From assembly GCF_020404405.1 (NCBI RefSeq), contig NZ_JAIZDA010000027.1, positions 1 to 47,636 on the forward strand: DNA of 47,636 bases. Direction: 5' to 3'. Within the stretch, counting starts at the first letter, position 1; each line of letters opens with the position of its first letter. The notes beneath the pieces were generated by a model. The model was given only the letters and a program-made list of their open reading frames with translations, did not search any database and had not been told where the DNA came from. The position numbers and the translations under genes are program-made. Shown piece by piece: positions 24,985 through 33,824 of the stretch. The DNA comes from Novosphingobium sp. FKTRR1 (GTDB lineage: Bacteria > Pseudomonadota > Alphaproteobacteria > Sphingomonadales > Sphingomonadaceae).

Positions 24985-26088
24985 ATGACCGATACACTCA
25001 GCCTGCCGCGCCCACGGCCCGGTCTGCTCGACATCCATGCTTACATTGGCGGGAAGTCGCATGTCGAGGGCGTGGAGCGTTCGCACAAGCTGTCCTCGAA
25101 CGAAAATGCGCTCGGTTGTTCGCCGCGCGCGCGCGACGCCTATCTTGCTGCCGCCGACCGGTTGCATCTTTATCCTGACGGACACAGCGCCGATCTGCGC
25201 GCAGCGGTGGCCAAACGCTACGACCTTGAGCCGGAACGGCTGCTGTTTACCGCCGGTTCGGACGAAGCGTTCACGCTGTTGTGCCGCGGCTACCTCAATC
25301 CCGGCGACAATGCGGTTCAGGGCGAATACGGCTTCCTGTCCTACTCGATTGCGGTGCGAAGCGTGCAGGGCGTTGTCCGCAGCGCGCCCGAGCCCGATCG
25401 GCGGGTCGATGTCGATGGACTGCTCGCGCTGGTGGACGATCGTACGCGGCTGGTGTTTCTGGCCAACCCGGCAAACCCGAGCGGTACGTGGAACAGCGGA
25501 GAAGAAGTGCGCCGATTGCATGCCGGGCTACCTTCGGACGTCATTCTGGTTCTTGACGGCGCCTATGCCGAATTCTGCCACGACCCGGCCTACGAAGACG
25601 GGCTGGCGCTGGCACGTGGCGCGCACAACGTGGTCGTGGCGCGCACGTTCTCGAAGCTGCACGGGCTTGCGGGACTGAGGGTCGGCTGGGCTTATGCACC
25701 GGCCGAGGTCGTTTCGGTGCTCGATCGCATCCGCGGTCCGTTCAACATCAATTTGCCCGCGCAAGCCGCAGCGCTGGCCGCGTTGAATGACGATGCGTTC
25801 ATCGCCGCCTCGCTCAAGCACGTCGCGCACTGGCGTATCTGGCTGGCCGAGCAACTGGCCGAGCTGGGATTGGAAACCTGGCCATCGGCCACCAATTTCG
25901 TGCTCGTGCGCTTTCCCGGAACCGGCGACAAGTCGGCCAAGGCGGCAGAGGCATTCCTTGCCAGTCGTGGCATCATCGTGCGCGGCGTTGCGGGGTATGG
26001 GCTCACCGATTCATTGCGCATCACGCTCGGCCTTGAACACGAAAACCGTGCGGTGATCGCAGCCATCGCTGATTTTCTGCGGGCCTAA
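24985..26088 (+). CDS. Class I/II PLP aminotransferase, histidinol-phosphate aminotransferase-like
   Basis: The 367-residue protein starts at the ATG at 24985, about ten bases after AAAGG; the open frame upstream overlaps the M28 gene and is not coding. PLP-site residues are N164 (N-P-A-N-P-S-G), D191 and Y194 (D-G-A-Y-A-E-F), and the Schiff-base K224 (T-F-S-K-L-H-G-L-A-G-L-R-V-G-W). HisC-like enzymes of this form often act on aromatic amino acids or imidazolyl substrates. In this operon, after a D-aminoacylase and an aminopeptidase, it probably deaminates released amino acids and not histidinol phosphate. It has no signal peptide and is cytoplasmic. Confidence 0.85.
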   Translation: MTDTLSLPRPRPGLLDIHAYIGGKSHVEGVERSHKLSSNENALGCSPRARDAYLAAADRLHLYPDGHSADLRAAVAKRYDLEPERLLFTAGSDEAFTLLCRGYLNPGDNAVQGEYGFLSYSIAVRSVQGVVRSAPEPDRRVDVDGLLALVDDRTRLVFLANPANPSGTWNSGEEVRRLHAGLPSDVILVLDGAYAEFCHDPAYEDGLALARGAHNVVVARTFSKLHGLAGLRVGWAYAPAEVVSVLDRIRGPFNINLPAQAAALAALNDDAFIAASLKHVAHWRIWLAEQLAELGLETWPSATNFVLVRFPGTGDKSAKAAEAFLASRGIIVRGVAGYGLTDSLRITLGLEHENRAVIAAIADFLRA

Positions 26089-26220
26089 CGCGATCACTCC
26101 GACGCAGGGACGCAAACGAGGGTGCGGGTCGTCTGACCATTAACCGGCGCGCGGTCCGTTCAACTTTCCTGTTGTGTTTCAGAGCATTCCTGTCCGGATA
26201 CCCCCTTGTTGGCGGGTGCC

Positions 26221-26263
26221 TTGACAGTTTTCTGATCGGGATATAGCGTCTTGATTTGAAAAA
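26221..26263 (+). promoter_or_regulatory. Promoter of the 26437 operon with paired shared elements
   Basis: TTGACA (26221-26226), one base, then TTTTCTGATCGGGAT as in the TonB receptor promoter. An inverted half, GATTTGAAAAA, begins at 26253, 25 bases after the start of the first element; the same 25-base offset occurs at 42361-42402. The -10 is probably in GATATAGCG but its exact position is uncertain. Confidence 0.65.
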
Positions 26264-26364
26264 CAATGACAGGGTTCTGCGCCATTCGGTGCGTTGCGAT
26301 CAGGGCATGCCGGATGATCTTTGGCGCAGGTAAGCGTAGTCTGAAACAAGGCTGCGCGCGGCTG

Positions 26365-26409
26365 CCGCAGCGGTCACTGCCGCAGCGGTCACTGCCACAG
26401 CGATCACTG
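26365..26409 (+). repeat. Three 15-base tandem repeats in the leader
   Basis: Unit CCGCAGCGGTCACTG occurs at 26365-26379 and 26380-26394 identically and at 26395-26409 with two changes (CCACAGCGATCACTG). It lies between the promoter and the start at 26437. It may be a slippage-prone leader or a multi-copy binding site; 15 bases is a whole number of codons, so it would keep an upstream-extended frame open. Confidence 0.8.
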
Positions 26410-26436
26410 GCGGAGTGGGCACGGGTGAGGGGCAAT

Positions 26437-28344
26437 ATGCGTAAATCGTCGAAAATGGCGGTGACACTTCTGGCGTTGCTGGCCGTGCAGGAGGGCGTTG
26501 CGAATGCTCAGGCGGCGCAATCGGTAGCTGCGGCGCCAGACTCTCACGCGCTGTATTCCTACAGCGAGGTGATGGTGCCGATGCGCGATGGCGTACGCTT
26601 GCAGACCGTCATCATGGTCCCAAGGAACGCCACTGGCGCTTTGCCGATCTTGCTGCGCCGCACCCCCTATGGCGTACCGGCCAAGCCTTACACCGAAATG
26701 CCCGAGCAACTGAGCGCGCTTGCGGCGGACGGCTATATCCTTGTCGTGCAGAACTTGCGCGGCCGGTTCAAATCCGAAGGCACGTTCAGCCTTGCAGAAG
26801 ACACGCGGATCGATCCGGGCAAGGGCACCATCGAAACGCGCGATGGCTGGGATACGGTGGACTGGCTGGTCAAGAACGTGCCGGGCAACAACGGCCGGGT
26901 CGGCATCTATGGCGTGTCCTACGATGGCTATACTGCGGCGGCGACGCTGCTCGGGCCGCATCCGGCGCTGAAGGCGGTCAGCGAACAGGCCTCACCGGTG
27001 GACCAGTGGATGAACGACGACCACCACCGCTATGGTGCGCTGCGGCTGAGCTATACGCTGGAATACGCCGTACTCGAAGAGGCCGAGAAGAGTGCGAACT
27101 CGCACTTCAAGTTCGACAAATGGGACAGCTACGACTGGTATCTTTCGGCAGGCCCGCTCTCCAGCATCAACGACACCTATCTGCACGGCAAGATCGGGTT
27201 CTGGAACGAGAACCTGGCGCATCCCGACTATGACGCGTTCTGGAAACAGCGGGCGTGGATCGACGCGGTGAACAGCGCTACGGTTCCCAATCTCAACGTG
27301 GCGGGATTTTGGGATCAGGAAGATCCATGGGGCCCCTGGCAGATATTCAAGCGGTCCGCGCGGTCCGATCCGGATGGCAGGAACCTGATGGTAGCCGGGC
27401 CCTGGTTCCACGGCGCGTGGCGGGGAAATGTGTCCAAGCTAGGCGAGATGCCGCTTGGCGAGAACACCGGGCAGACGTTCCGCCGCGAAATCGAGGCGCC
27501 GTACTTCGCCTATTGGCTGCACGGCAAAGGGCAGAAGCCCGATTGGGCGGCCAAAATATTCGAGACGGGATCGAACGTCTGGCGCACCTACAAGGCGTGG
27601 CCTCCCGCGGCCAAGGCGACCGATCTTTACCTTCATGCCGATGGCAGCCTCAGCTTCGTCGCGCCGGGGCCAAACGAAAAGAACGCGCATCACGACTATG
27701 TGTCAGACCCGGCGAACCCGGTGCCTTATCGTGCCCGACCGATCTCGCCGACCTATCCCGATGGCGACTGGCGCCGCTGGGAATCGGCGGACCAGCGGTT
27801 TGTCGACCACCGACCCGACGTTCTGAGCTTTGTCACCGCACCGCTCGCGTCCGATGTCACGGTTGCCGGCGAAGTGTCGGCCGAGTTGTTCGCATCGACA
27901 TCGGGCAGCGACAGCGATTTCGTGGTCAAGTTGATCGACGTGTTTCCCGATGACGCGCAGTCGCCGCCGTGGGCCGAGGACGTGGGGCCAGAACCGGGCA
28001 AATTTGCCCAAAGCCCCAACGGCTACCAATTGCCGATCGCGATGGAAGTCCGGCGGGGTCGCTATCTCGCCAGCTTTGAACACCCATCCGCGCTCAAGCC
28101 CGACCAACCGCTGAAATGGGCGGTCCCCTTGCGCGACCGCGACCATGTTTTTCGCGCAGGGCATCGCATAATGGTGCAGGTCCAGTCGAGTTGGTTCCCG
28201 CTGATCGACCGCAACCCGCAGACCTTCGTGCCTAACATCAATACCGCCAAGGCCGCTGATTTCGTAGCGGCGCGGCAACGCATCTACACCACGCCGACCA
28301 TGCCCTCGCGCATCGTGCTGCCGGTGATCGAGCCAGCAAAATAA
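26437..28344 (+). CDS. Exported CocE/NonD family hydrolase (S15 Xaa-Pro dipeptidyl-peptidase-like)
   Basis: The 635-residue protein starts at the ATG at 26437 behind GAGGGG, with a signal peptide ending A-N-A-Q-A. The catalytic domain has G-I-Y-G-V-S161-Y-D-G-Y (nucleophile elbow), G-F-W-D-Q-E-D (acid) and a G-P-W-F-H-G histidine. A C-terminal jelly-roll domain of the X-Pro type follows (F-V-T-A-P-L-A ... S-D-S-D-F-V-V-K-L-I-D-V). Relatives include X-prolyl dipeptidyl peptidase, cocaine esterase, glutaryl acylase and alpha-amino-acid ester hydrolase. Amide, acyl or ester cleavage in the periplasm is likely; which cannot be said. It is the first gene of the large plus-strand run, with its own shared-motif promoter. 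Confidence 0.87.
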   Translation: MRKSSKMAVTLLALLAVQEGVANAQAAQSVAAAPDSHALYSYSEVMVPMRDGVRLQTVIMVPRNATGALPILLRRTPYGVPAKPYTEMPEQLSALAADGYILVVQNLRGRFKSEGTFSLAEDTRIDPGKGTIETRDGWDTVDWLVKNVPGNNGRVGIYGVSYDGYTAAATLLGPHPALKAVSEQASPVDQWMNDDHHRYGALRLSYTLEYAVLEEAEKSANSHFKFDKWDSYDWYLSAGPLSSINDTYLHGKIGFWNENLAHPDYDAFWKQRAWIDAVNSATVPNLNVAGFWDQEDPWGPWQIFKRSARSDPDGRNLMVAGPWFHGAWRGNVSKLGEMPLGENTGQTFRREIEAPYFAYWLHGKGQKPDWAAKIFETGSNVWRTYKAWPPAAKATDLYLHADGSLSFVAPGPNEKNAHHDYVSDPANPVPYRARPISPTYPDGDWRRWESADQRFVDHRPDVLSFVTAPLASDVTVAGEVSAELFASTSGSDSDFVVKLIDVFPDDAQSPPWAEDVGPEPGKFAQSPNGYQLPIAMEVRRGRYLASFEHPSALKPDQPLKWAVPLRDRDHVFRAGHRIMVQVQSSWFPLIDRNPQTFVPNINTAKAADFVAARQRIYTTPTMPSRIVLPVIEPAK

Positions 28345-28403
28345 CCGAAGAACCAAAGAACCGAAACGGCGGTCGGTTGAGCCGACCAATTGGGGGAATT
28401 TGA

Positions 28404-29642
28404 ATGCCAGGCTCCATCGCGCGCAATCATGGGGCGCTGACCGTCCTGATCTGCTTTCTGGTCGCCATTTGCGAGGGAGTAGATCTGCAAGCGGCCGGGG
28501 TTGCGGCACCGCACATCGTGCCGCTGTTCGGACTGACGCCTGTCCAGACGGGCTGGTTCTTCAGTTCCAGCACGTTGGGTCTGCTGATCGGCGCACCACT
28601 GGCCGGATGGCTGGCCGACCGTGTCGGGCGCAAGCTGATGCTGGTCATCTCGATCGTTGTGTTCAGTCTTTTCGCGCTGTCCACCGCCTTCGCGTTCGAC
28701 TTCGACAGCCTGCTTGTCGTGCGCTTTGCCACCGGGATCGGCCTTGGTGGAGCGGCGCCAAATTTGGTCACGCTCGCTTCGGAAAACAGCCGTCCTGACC
28801 GGCGCGGCCTCGCCGTGGCGCTGATGTATTGCGGCATGCCATTGGGCGGCGCGATGGCCAGCCTGGTGACGATGATCGGCGGGTCCGACTGGCGCGACGT
28901 GTTTTATCTTGGTGGCGGTGTGCCGCTGATCCTTGTGCCATTCGTGATCGTTGCGCTGAAGGATTCACACCGCGAGGCCCTTGCCACACGCACCGAACAG
29001 CAGCGTGTCGGGATTGTCCGGGCGTTGTTCGGCGATGGGCGCGCGGCCAGCACTGCGCTGCTGTGGACGGCGTTCAGCTTCATCCTGCTGGTGATGTATC
29101 TGTTGCTCAACTGGTTGCCGAGCCTGCTGGTCGGACGAGGCTTTACGCGGACCGTCGCCGCGCAAGTGCAGATTGCCTTCAATCTTGGCGGGGTGCTGGG
29201 CTGCGTGGTGATCGGCAGGTTGATCGACAGCAGCTATCGCCTGATCGTTGCGCTGGCGAGTTTCGTTGCGACCATCGCCTTTCTGCTGGCGCTGGCAGCG
29301 ATGCCTGCGGTGACAGCAGTGGCCATCGTCGTCGGTGCGCTTGTCGGCTTCGGGATCCTGGGTAATCAGGCCATGCTCTATGCGTTTGCGCCGCAGTGCT
29401 ATCCGGCCAGCGTGCGTGGCACCGGGGTAGGCGCGGCCGTGGCGGCGGCGCGTCTGGGCTCGCTGCTTGGGCCACTGGTGGCCGGGCAGTTGCTCGGCGC
29501 GGGTGAGGATGCTGCCACCGTGCTCTACGCCATGCTGCCGTTTGTTGGCGTGGGCGCCATCGCCGGCGTGACGCTTTCGGTCAGACGCATGCCTGAATTC
29601 CATGCGCATAGCCCGAACCCTGTGTCGCTGTCGCAAGTCTAG
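28404..29642 (+). CDS. MFS transporter, AAHS (aromatic acid:H+ symporter)-like
   Basis: The 412-residue protein has twelve membrane segments. The N-terminal C-E-G-V-D-L-Q-A-A-G-V-A-A-P is the hallmark of AAHS/MhpT-type carriers, whose acidic residue in helix 1 is needed for transport. The MFS motif A, G-W-L-A-D-R-V-G-R-K, lies between helices 2 and 3. The ATG has GGGGGAA seven bases upstream. AAHS carriers import aromatic carboxylates with protons; some relatives move other organic acids or N-acyl amino acids. The gene lies 59 bases after the CocE-type hydrolase and 12 before a D-aminoacylase, so it probably imports an acid released from the N-acyl substrate. Confidence 0.87.
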   Translation: MPGSIARNHGALTVLICFLVAICEGVDLQAAGVAAPHIVPLFGLTPVQTGWFFSSSTLGLLIGAPLAGWLADRVGRKLMLVISIVVFSLFALSTAFAFDFDSLLVVRFATGIGLGGAAPNLVTLASENSRPDRRGLAVALMYCGMPLGGAMASLVTMIGGSDWRDVFYLGGGVPLILVPFVIVALKDSHREALATRTEQQRVGIVRALFGDGRAASTALLWTAFSFILLVMYLLLNWLPSLLVGRGFTRTVAAQVQIAFNLGGVLGCVVIGRLIDSSYRLIVALASFVATIAFLLALAAMPAVTAVAIVVGALVGFGILGNQAMLYAFAPQCYPASVRGTGVGAAVAAARLGSLLGPLVAGQLLGAGEDAATVLYAMLPFVGVGAIAGVTLSVRRMPEFHAHSPNPVSLSQV

Positions 29643-29654
29643 GAGATACCCGCC

Positions 29655-31397
29655 ATGTTTACGAAACGCCTTGCCGCCAGCGTACTGGCCATCGCGGTTG
29701 CCAATATCGCGACAACCGCACCAGCCGCACCGCAACCGGCCTATGACGTGGTTATCCGGGGCGGCATGATCTACGACGGATCGGGCAAAACCCCCTTCAA
29801 GGGCGATGTCGCGGTCCGGCAAGATCGCATCGTCGCCATCGCGCCGCATATCAAGGCACGCGGCAAGGCGGAGATCGATGCCCGCGGCAAGGCGGTATCG
29901 CCGGGCTTCATCAACATGCTCGCCCACCCCGAAGAAAGCCTGCTGATCGACCATCGCGCGCTTAGCGACCTTGTTCAGGGCGTCACGCTTGAAGTCATGG
30001 GCGAAATGTCGATGGGGCCGTTGACGCCGCAGATGAAGTCAGAGTTGCAAGCCAGTCAGGGTGATCTGAGATACCCGGTCGACTGGACCACGCTTGGCCA
30101 ATACCTTGACGGTCTGGAAAAGCGCGGAGTGTCGCCCAATGTCGCCTCGTTCGTCGGCGCAGGCACCGTACGCCAGAACCTGTTCAACGGGGACAGCACC
30201 CAGCCGAACGCCGACCAGCTCAAGACCATGCAGGGTCTGGTCCGTCAGGCGATGGAGGAAGGCGCGCTCGGCGTCACCACCGCACTGATCTATGCGCCCA
30301 ATACCTTCGCCAAGACGCCGGAACTGATCGCCCTTGCGCAGGAATCGGCGCGTTGTGGCGGGATTTATACCGCGCATATCCGCAGCGAAGGCGATCGCTT
30401 CCTTGAAGCGGTCGATGAGACAATCGAGATCGCCAGGGCATCGGGTGCGCCGGCCGAGATCTATCACCTAAAGCAGTCGGGGCGCGACAACTGGTCCAAA
30501 CTCGATCCGGCAATCGTCAAGATCGAGAAGGCCCGCGCGCAGGGTACCCGGATCACTGCGAACATGTACAACTATGTGGCCGGGGCGACCGGTCTTGACG
30601 CCGCAATGCCCACATGGGTTCAGGATGGCGGATATGACCGGTGGGTCGAACGTCTGAAAGATCCCGCAACGCGCGCCAGGGTGATAGCCGAGATGCTGGA
30701 CAAGCACCCGAAGGATTGGGAAAACCTTTTGGGTGCTGCCGGTGCCGAGGGCACTCTGTTGCTGGCGTTCAAGAACCCTGACCTCAAGAAATACAACGGC
30801 AAGACGTTGGCTGAAGTCGCCGCTTTGCGTGGGGTTTCACCGCAAGAGGCGGCGATCGAACTGGTGATCGAAGATGGCACCCGCGTCGGCGTCGCCTATT
30901 TCCTCATGTCCGAAGACAACGTTCGGCGCGAGGTGGCCTTGCCGTGGGTCAGCTTCGGTTCCGACGCCGGTGCGCCTGCGCCCGAAGGCGTGTTCCTGCA
31001 ATCATCGGACCATCCGCGCACTTATGGCAACTTCGCAAGGGTGCTGGGCCGTTATGTGCGCGACGAACATCGTCTGACGCTGGCCGAAGCGATCCGCAAG
31101 CTGTCGGCGATGCCCGCGCAGAACCTGTCGTTGAAGGATCGCGGCATGCTGAAAAAGGGCTATTTCGCCGACATCGTGGTGTTCGATCCGGTGACCATTC
31201 AGGACCACGCCACGTTCGAAAAGCCGGCCCAGCTTGCGACCGGTGTCAGCGATGTGATCATCAACGGCGGCTTTGCGCTGAAGGACGGCAAGGCAACCGG
31301 CGCGCCGACCGGCCGCTTCGTTCACGGACGCGCGTGGACGGGTGCTCAGGGCGGCGGTTGCCGCGCTTCGGCGGCGGACTGGACCTGGTCCAAATGA
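29655..31397 (+). CDS. Exported D-aminoacylase-family amidohydrolase lacking the first His of HxH
   Basis: The 580-residue protein has a signal peptide ending A-P-A-A. The N-acyl-D-amino-acid deacylase family signature is clear: H271-L-K273, G-S-D437-A, H-P-R-T-Y-G-N-F-A-R, R-D-E-H and D-R-G-M-L-K-K-G-Y-F-A-D. At the usual HxH metal motif it reads G-F-I-N-M-L89-A-H91-P-E-E-S-L, so the first histidine is replaced by leucine. A similar N-M-L variant is familiar among exported homologues of this family, so it may be a subgroup and not decay. D-aminoacylases can work with one tightly bound zinc. The stop overlaps an ATG (ATGA) at 31394, close to the esterase start. Confidence 0.85.
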   Translation: MFTKRLAASVLAIAVANIATTAPAAPQPAYDVVIRGGMIYDGSGKTPFKGDVAVRQDRIVAIAPHIKARGKAEIDARGKAVSPGFINMLAHPEESLLIDHRALSDLVQGVTLEVMGEMSMGPLTPQMKSELQASQGDLRYPVDWTTLGQYLDGLEKRGVSPNVASFVGAGTVRQNLFNGDSTQPNADQLKTMQGLVRQAMEEGALGVTTALIYAPNTFAKTPELIALAQESARCGGIYTAHIRSEGDRFLEAVDETIEIARASGAPAEIYHLKQSGRDNWSKLDPAIVKIEKARAQGTRITANMYNYVAGATGLDAAMPTWVQDGGYDRWVERLKDPATRARVIAEMLDKHPKDWENLLGAAGAEGTLLLAFKNPDLKKYNGKTLAEVAALRGVSPQEAAIELVIEDGTRVGVAYFLMSEDNVRREVALPWVSFGSDAGAPAPEGVFLQSSDHPRTYGNFARVLGRYVRDEHRLTLAEAIRKLSAMPAQNLSLKDRGMLKKGYFADIVVFDPVTIQDHATFEKPAQLATGVSDVIINGGFALKDGKATGAPTGRFVHGRAWTGAQGGGCRASAADWTWSK

Positions 31398-31426
31398 AGT
31401 TCAACGCATCAGCGGGAGTATTCGAA

Positions 31427-32359
31427 ATGTCTGTCAAATCACTGATTGCCACGCTGCTGATCGCGACCATTCCGGTGCATGCCGGTCCGGCTTTCGCGCA
31501 GCAAACCGTCAAGCCATACACCATGTCGCGCAGTGTCCAGTTCGACATGACCTCGAAGATCAACGGGCGCAGCTATCGCATCTTTGTGCACACGCCCGCT
31601 ACTCCGCCGCCGCCGGGTGGTTATCCGGTGCTCTATGTCACCGACGGCAACGGCACCTTCCCGGTTGCCGCAGGCCAGGCGGACATCAACACGCTGGAAG
31701 GCAGCGCCGTGATGGTTGTCGGTATCGGTTACCCGACCGACGACCTTGCCGCCCCCATGCAGTTGCGCAACAAGGATCTGACACCGACGCCGCCAAGCGG
31801 AGTCCTTATTGATCGCCCCAACGCCAAGGCGGCCGATTATGGCGGAGGCGAAGCGTTCTATCGGTTCCTGACCGAAGAATTGCGCCCCGCAATCGCTGCC
31901 ACGAACCCGGTCAATCCGAAGAATCAGGCGCTTTACGGCCATTCGCTGGGCGGCCTGTTCACTTTGCATGTGCTGTTCAACCATCCCGAAGCTTTCCGCA
32001 GCTATATCGCCAGCAGTCCGTCGATCTGGTGGAACGATCGCGAGGTTTTGAAGGACGAAGCCGCGTTCAGCCTTGCGGTCACTACGGGCAAGGCTGCGCC
32101 GCGTGTTCTGATCGAGGTCGGCGGCCTCGAAGAGTCACTGTCGAAGGCGATTGTGGCCGATCTGGGCGAGGCCAAAGCCCGCACGGTGATGTCAAACGCC
32201 CGCATGATCGGCAATGTGCGCGACCTTGCCGACCGCCTGTCCAAACTGGGTGGCGGCAAAGGTTATGTGGTGCGCTCACAGGTATTCGAGAACGAGGCCC
32301 ACCTTTCCGCAGTGGCGGCCAGCATTTCCCGCGCCCTTGCATTCGCAGACCAAGACTGA
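31427..32359 (+). CDS. Exported alpha/beta-hydrolase, putative esterase (paralogue of the 382-1425 gene)
   Basis: The 310-residue protein starts at the ATG at 31427 with GGGAG nine bases upstream and a signal peptide ending A-F-A; an ATG at 31394 overlapping the upstream stop is the alternative. The PPPPGGYPVLYVTDG segment and the elbow Y-G-H-S173-L-G-G match the gene at 382. The S-P-S-I-W-W segment and the R-M-I-G-N-V-R-D-L-A-D-R-L tail also match. The C-terminal histidine region is F-E-N-E-A-H-L-S. It lies between a D-aminoacylase and a PF01979 amidohydrolase. Ester or thioester substrates of the pathway are likely; specificity is unknown. Confidence 0.85.
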   Translation: MSVKSLIATLLIATIPVHAGPAFAQQTVKPYTMSRSVQFDMTSKINGRSYRIFVHTPATPPPPGGYPVLYVTDGNGTFPVAAGQADINTLEGSAVMVVGIGYPTDDLAAPMQLRNKDLTPTPPSGVLIDRPNAKAADYGGGEAFYRFLTEELRPAIAATNPVNPKNQALYGHSLGGLFTLHVLFNHPEAFRSYIASSPSIWWNDREVLKDEAAFSLAVTTGKAAPRVLIEVGGLEESLSKAIVADLGEAKARTVMSNARMIGNVRDLADRLSKLGGGKGYVVRSQVFENEAHLSAVAASISRALAFADQD

Positions 32360-32412
32360 CCCCTGTGCTGCGCGGCCCGTGTTCGCCTGATCTGATCAAA
32401 GGAGTTATCGTC

Positions 32413-33738
32413 ATGCAGCGAAGTTTCATGCGCAGCGCTCTCGCTTGTGGATTTGCGGGTGCCTTGCTAGCGTCGCCTGCGCCCGCAGCGGCGAGCGACA
32501 TCGCGCTCCATGTCGGCAAGCTGATCGATGGCACCGGTGCGGCGCCGGTCACGAACGTGACAGTGGTGATCCACGATGATCGCATCACCGCGATCCAGCC
32601 CGGATTCACCTTGCCCGCCGGGGCGCAAGTCATCGACCTTTCCACTTCGACAGTGCTGCCCGGCCTGATCGATTGCCATGATCATATCACGGTTTCGTAC
32701 CACAAGGGCGATCCGATCCGGAACGCTGTGACGCGCACCGGCTATGATGACGAAATCGACGGAATCAACAATGCCCGCGCCACGCTGTTGGCGGGCTTCA
32801 CCACGATCCGCGACGTCGGAGCGACGACGCCGGTGATCGTGGCAATCAAGCGCGCGATCAATGCGGGCGTGATTCCGGGACCGCGCATGTGGGTCTCGGG
32901 AACTCCGCTGGGACCGACCGGCGGCCACAGCGACCCGGCCAACGGGCTCGACCCGGAACTGGCGCATTCGCACTGGGGCGATTCGGTCGTCGATAGCCCC
33001 GACGAGGCACGCAAGGCGGTTCGGCGATTGTGGCGTGAGGGCGCCGATCTGATCAAGATCACACCGTCGGGCGGCGTCATGTCGATCGGCGACAATCCCA
33101 AGATCCAGCTGATGACCGATGATGAGGTCAAAGCGGTCATCGACACCGCGCACGTGCTCGAGATGAAAGTGGCGGCTCATGCGCACGGCGAGGGCGCGAT
33201 AACGCGGGCGAGCGAACTCGGCGTGGATTCGATCGAGCATGGTTCCTACGCCGATGCCAAATCCTATGCCGCCATGAAGCAGCATGGCACGTATCTGGTG
33301 CCGACGATGCTGGTCGCCGCCAAGGGCGCCGAACGCGGCAGGTCGCATCCCGAAGAGTTCAATCCGTCGACCGTCGGCAAGATGTTGGTGGTCTCGGCCC
33401 TGATCAAGAAGAACGTGCATGACGCTTACGCTGCGGGCGTGAAGTTCGCGTTCGGCACCGATACGTTCGGATTGAGCGCGCACGGCGAAAATGCGCAGGA
33501 ATTCGCCCTCATGGTCGCGGCAGGGATGACTCCGATGGATGCCATTCTGGCTGCAACCCGCAACGCCGCCGACCTGATTGGTGACTCGGCCGACATCGGA
33601 TCGGTCAAGGTCGGTCGTCTTGCCGACCTTGTCGCTGTCACCGGTGATCCGCTGAGCGACGTCACCGTGCTGGAGCATGTCGGCTTCGTGATGAAGGGCG
33701 GCAAAATCTACAAGGTGGACGGCAAGCCGGTCATCTGA
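32413..33738 (+). CDS. Exported metal-dependent amidohydrolase (prolidase/imidazolonepropionase-like)
   Basis: The 441-residue protein starts at the ATG at 32413, eight bases after AAAGGAG, with a signal peptide ending A-A-A-S. All expected ligands are visible: H89-D-H91 (G-L-I-D-C-H-D-H), carboxylated-lysine candidate K215 (L-I-K-I-T-P-S-G-G), H256 (A-A-H-A-H), H276 (S-I-E-H-G) and D350 (F-G-T-D-T). It is thus a canonical two-metal enzyme, unlike its homologue at 1422. Characterised relatives include Xaa-Arg and Xaa-Pro dipeptidases and N-acyl-amino-acid hydrolases. It follows the esterase by 53 bases. Confidence 0.88.
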   Translation: MQRSFMRSALACGFAGALLASPAPAAASDIALHVGKLIDGTGAAPVTNVTVVIHDDRITAIQPGFTLPAGAQVIDLSTSTVLPGLIDCHDHITVSYHKGDPIRNAVTRTGYDDEIDGINNARATLLAGFTTIRDVGATTPVIVAIKRAINAGVIPGPRMWVSGTPLGPTGGHSDPANGLDPELAHSHWGDSVVDSPDEARKAVRRLWREGADLIKITPSGGVMSIGDNPKIQLMTDDEVKAVIDTAHVLEMKVAAHAHGEGAITRASELGVDSIEHGSYADAKSYAAMKQHGTYLVPTMLVAAKGAERGRSHPEEFNPSTVGKMLVVSALIKKNVHDAYAAGVKFAFGTDTFGLSAHGENAQEFALMVAAGMTPMDAILAATRNAADLIGDSADIGSVKVGRLADLVAVTGDPLSDVTVLEHVGFVMKGGKIYKVDGKPVI

Positions 33739-33824
33739 GCGATGCCGTGATGGACGACATCGCGCACCCCAAAATCAGCCAAACTGCGCTCCGTGAGGTG
33801 CGCAGAGCCTGTGGAGTACCTGGA

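Larger units (their letters stand above)
26089..26436 (+). other. Intergenic leader region before the CocE-type hydrolase gene
   Basis: These 348 bases hold no gene I can support. They contain a promoter with the shared operator (26221-26263), a long leader of about 170 bases, three 15-base tandem repeats (26365-26409) and a GAGGGG ribosome binding site before 26437. The frame of the downstream gene stays open back to 26266, so a short upstream extension cannot be excluded. No clear terminator was seen after the aminotransferase. Confidence 0.6.

Noticed and set aside
22479..25034. 851-codon minus-strand open frame across three plus-strand genes
   Set aside because: It spans the D-aminoacylase, M28 and aminotransferase genes, which all have strong motifs; the antisense product shows no domain.
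26266..26436. 57-codon N-terminal extension of the CocE-type protein
   Set aside because: The ATG at 26437 has a good ribosome binding site and begins a signal peptide; the extension contains the tandem repeats and would bury the signal.
28381..28403. CCAATTGGGGGAAT before the AAHS transporter as another copy of the operator
   Set aside because: It is explained by the GGGGGAA ribosome binding site and lacks the TTTTC half and promoter boxes.
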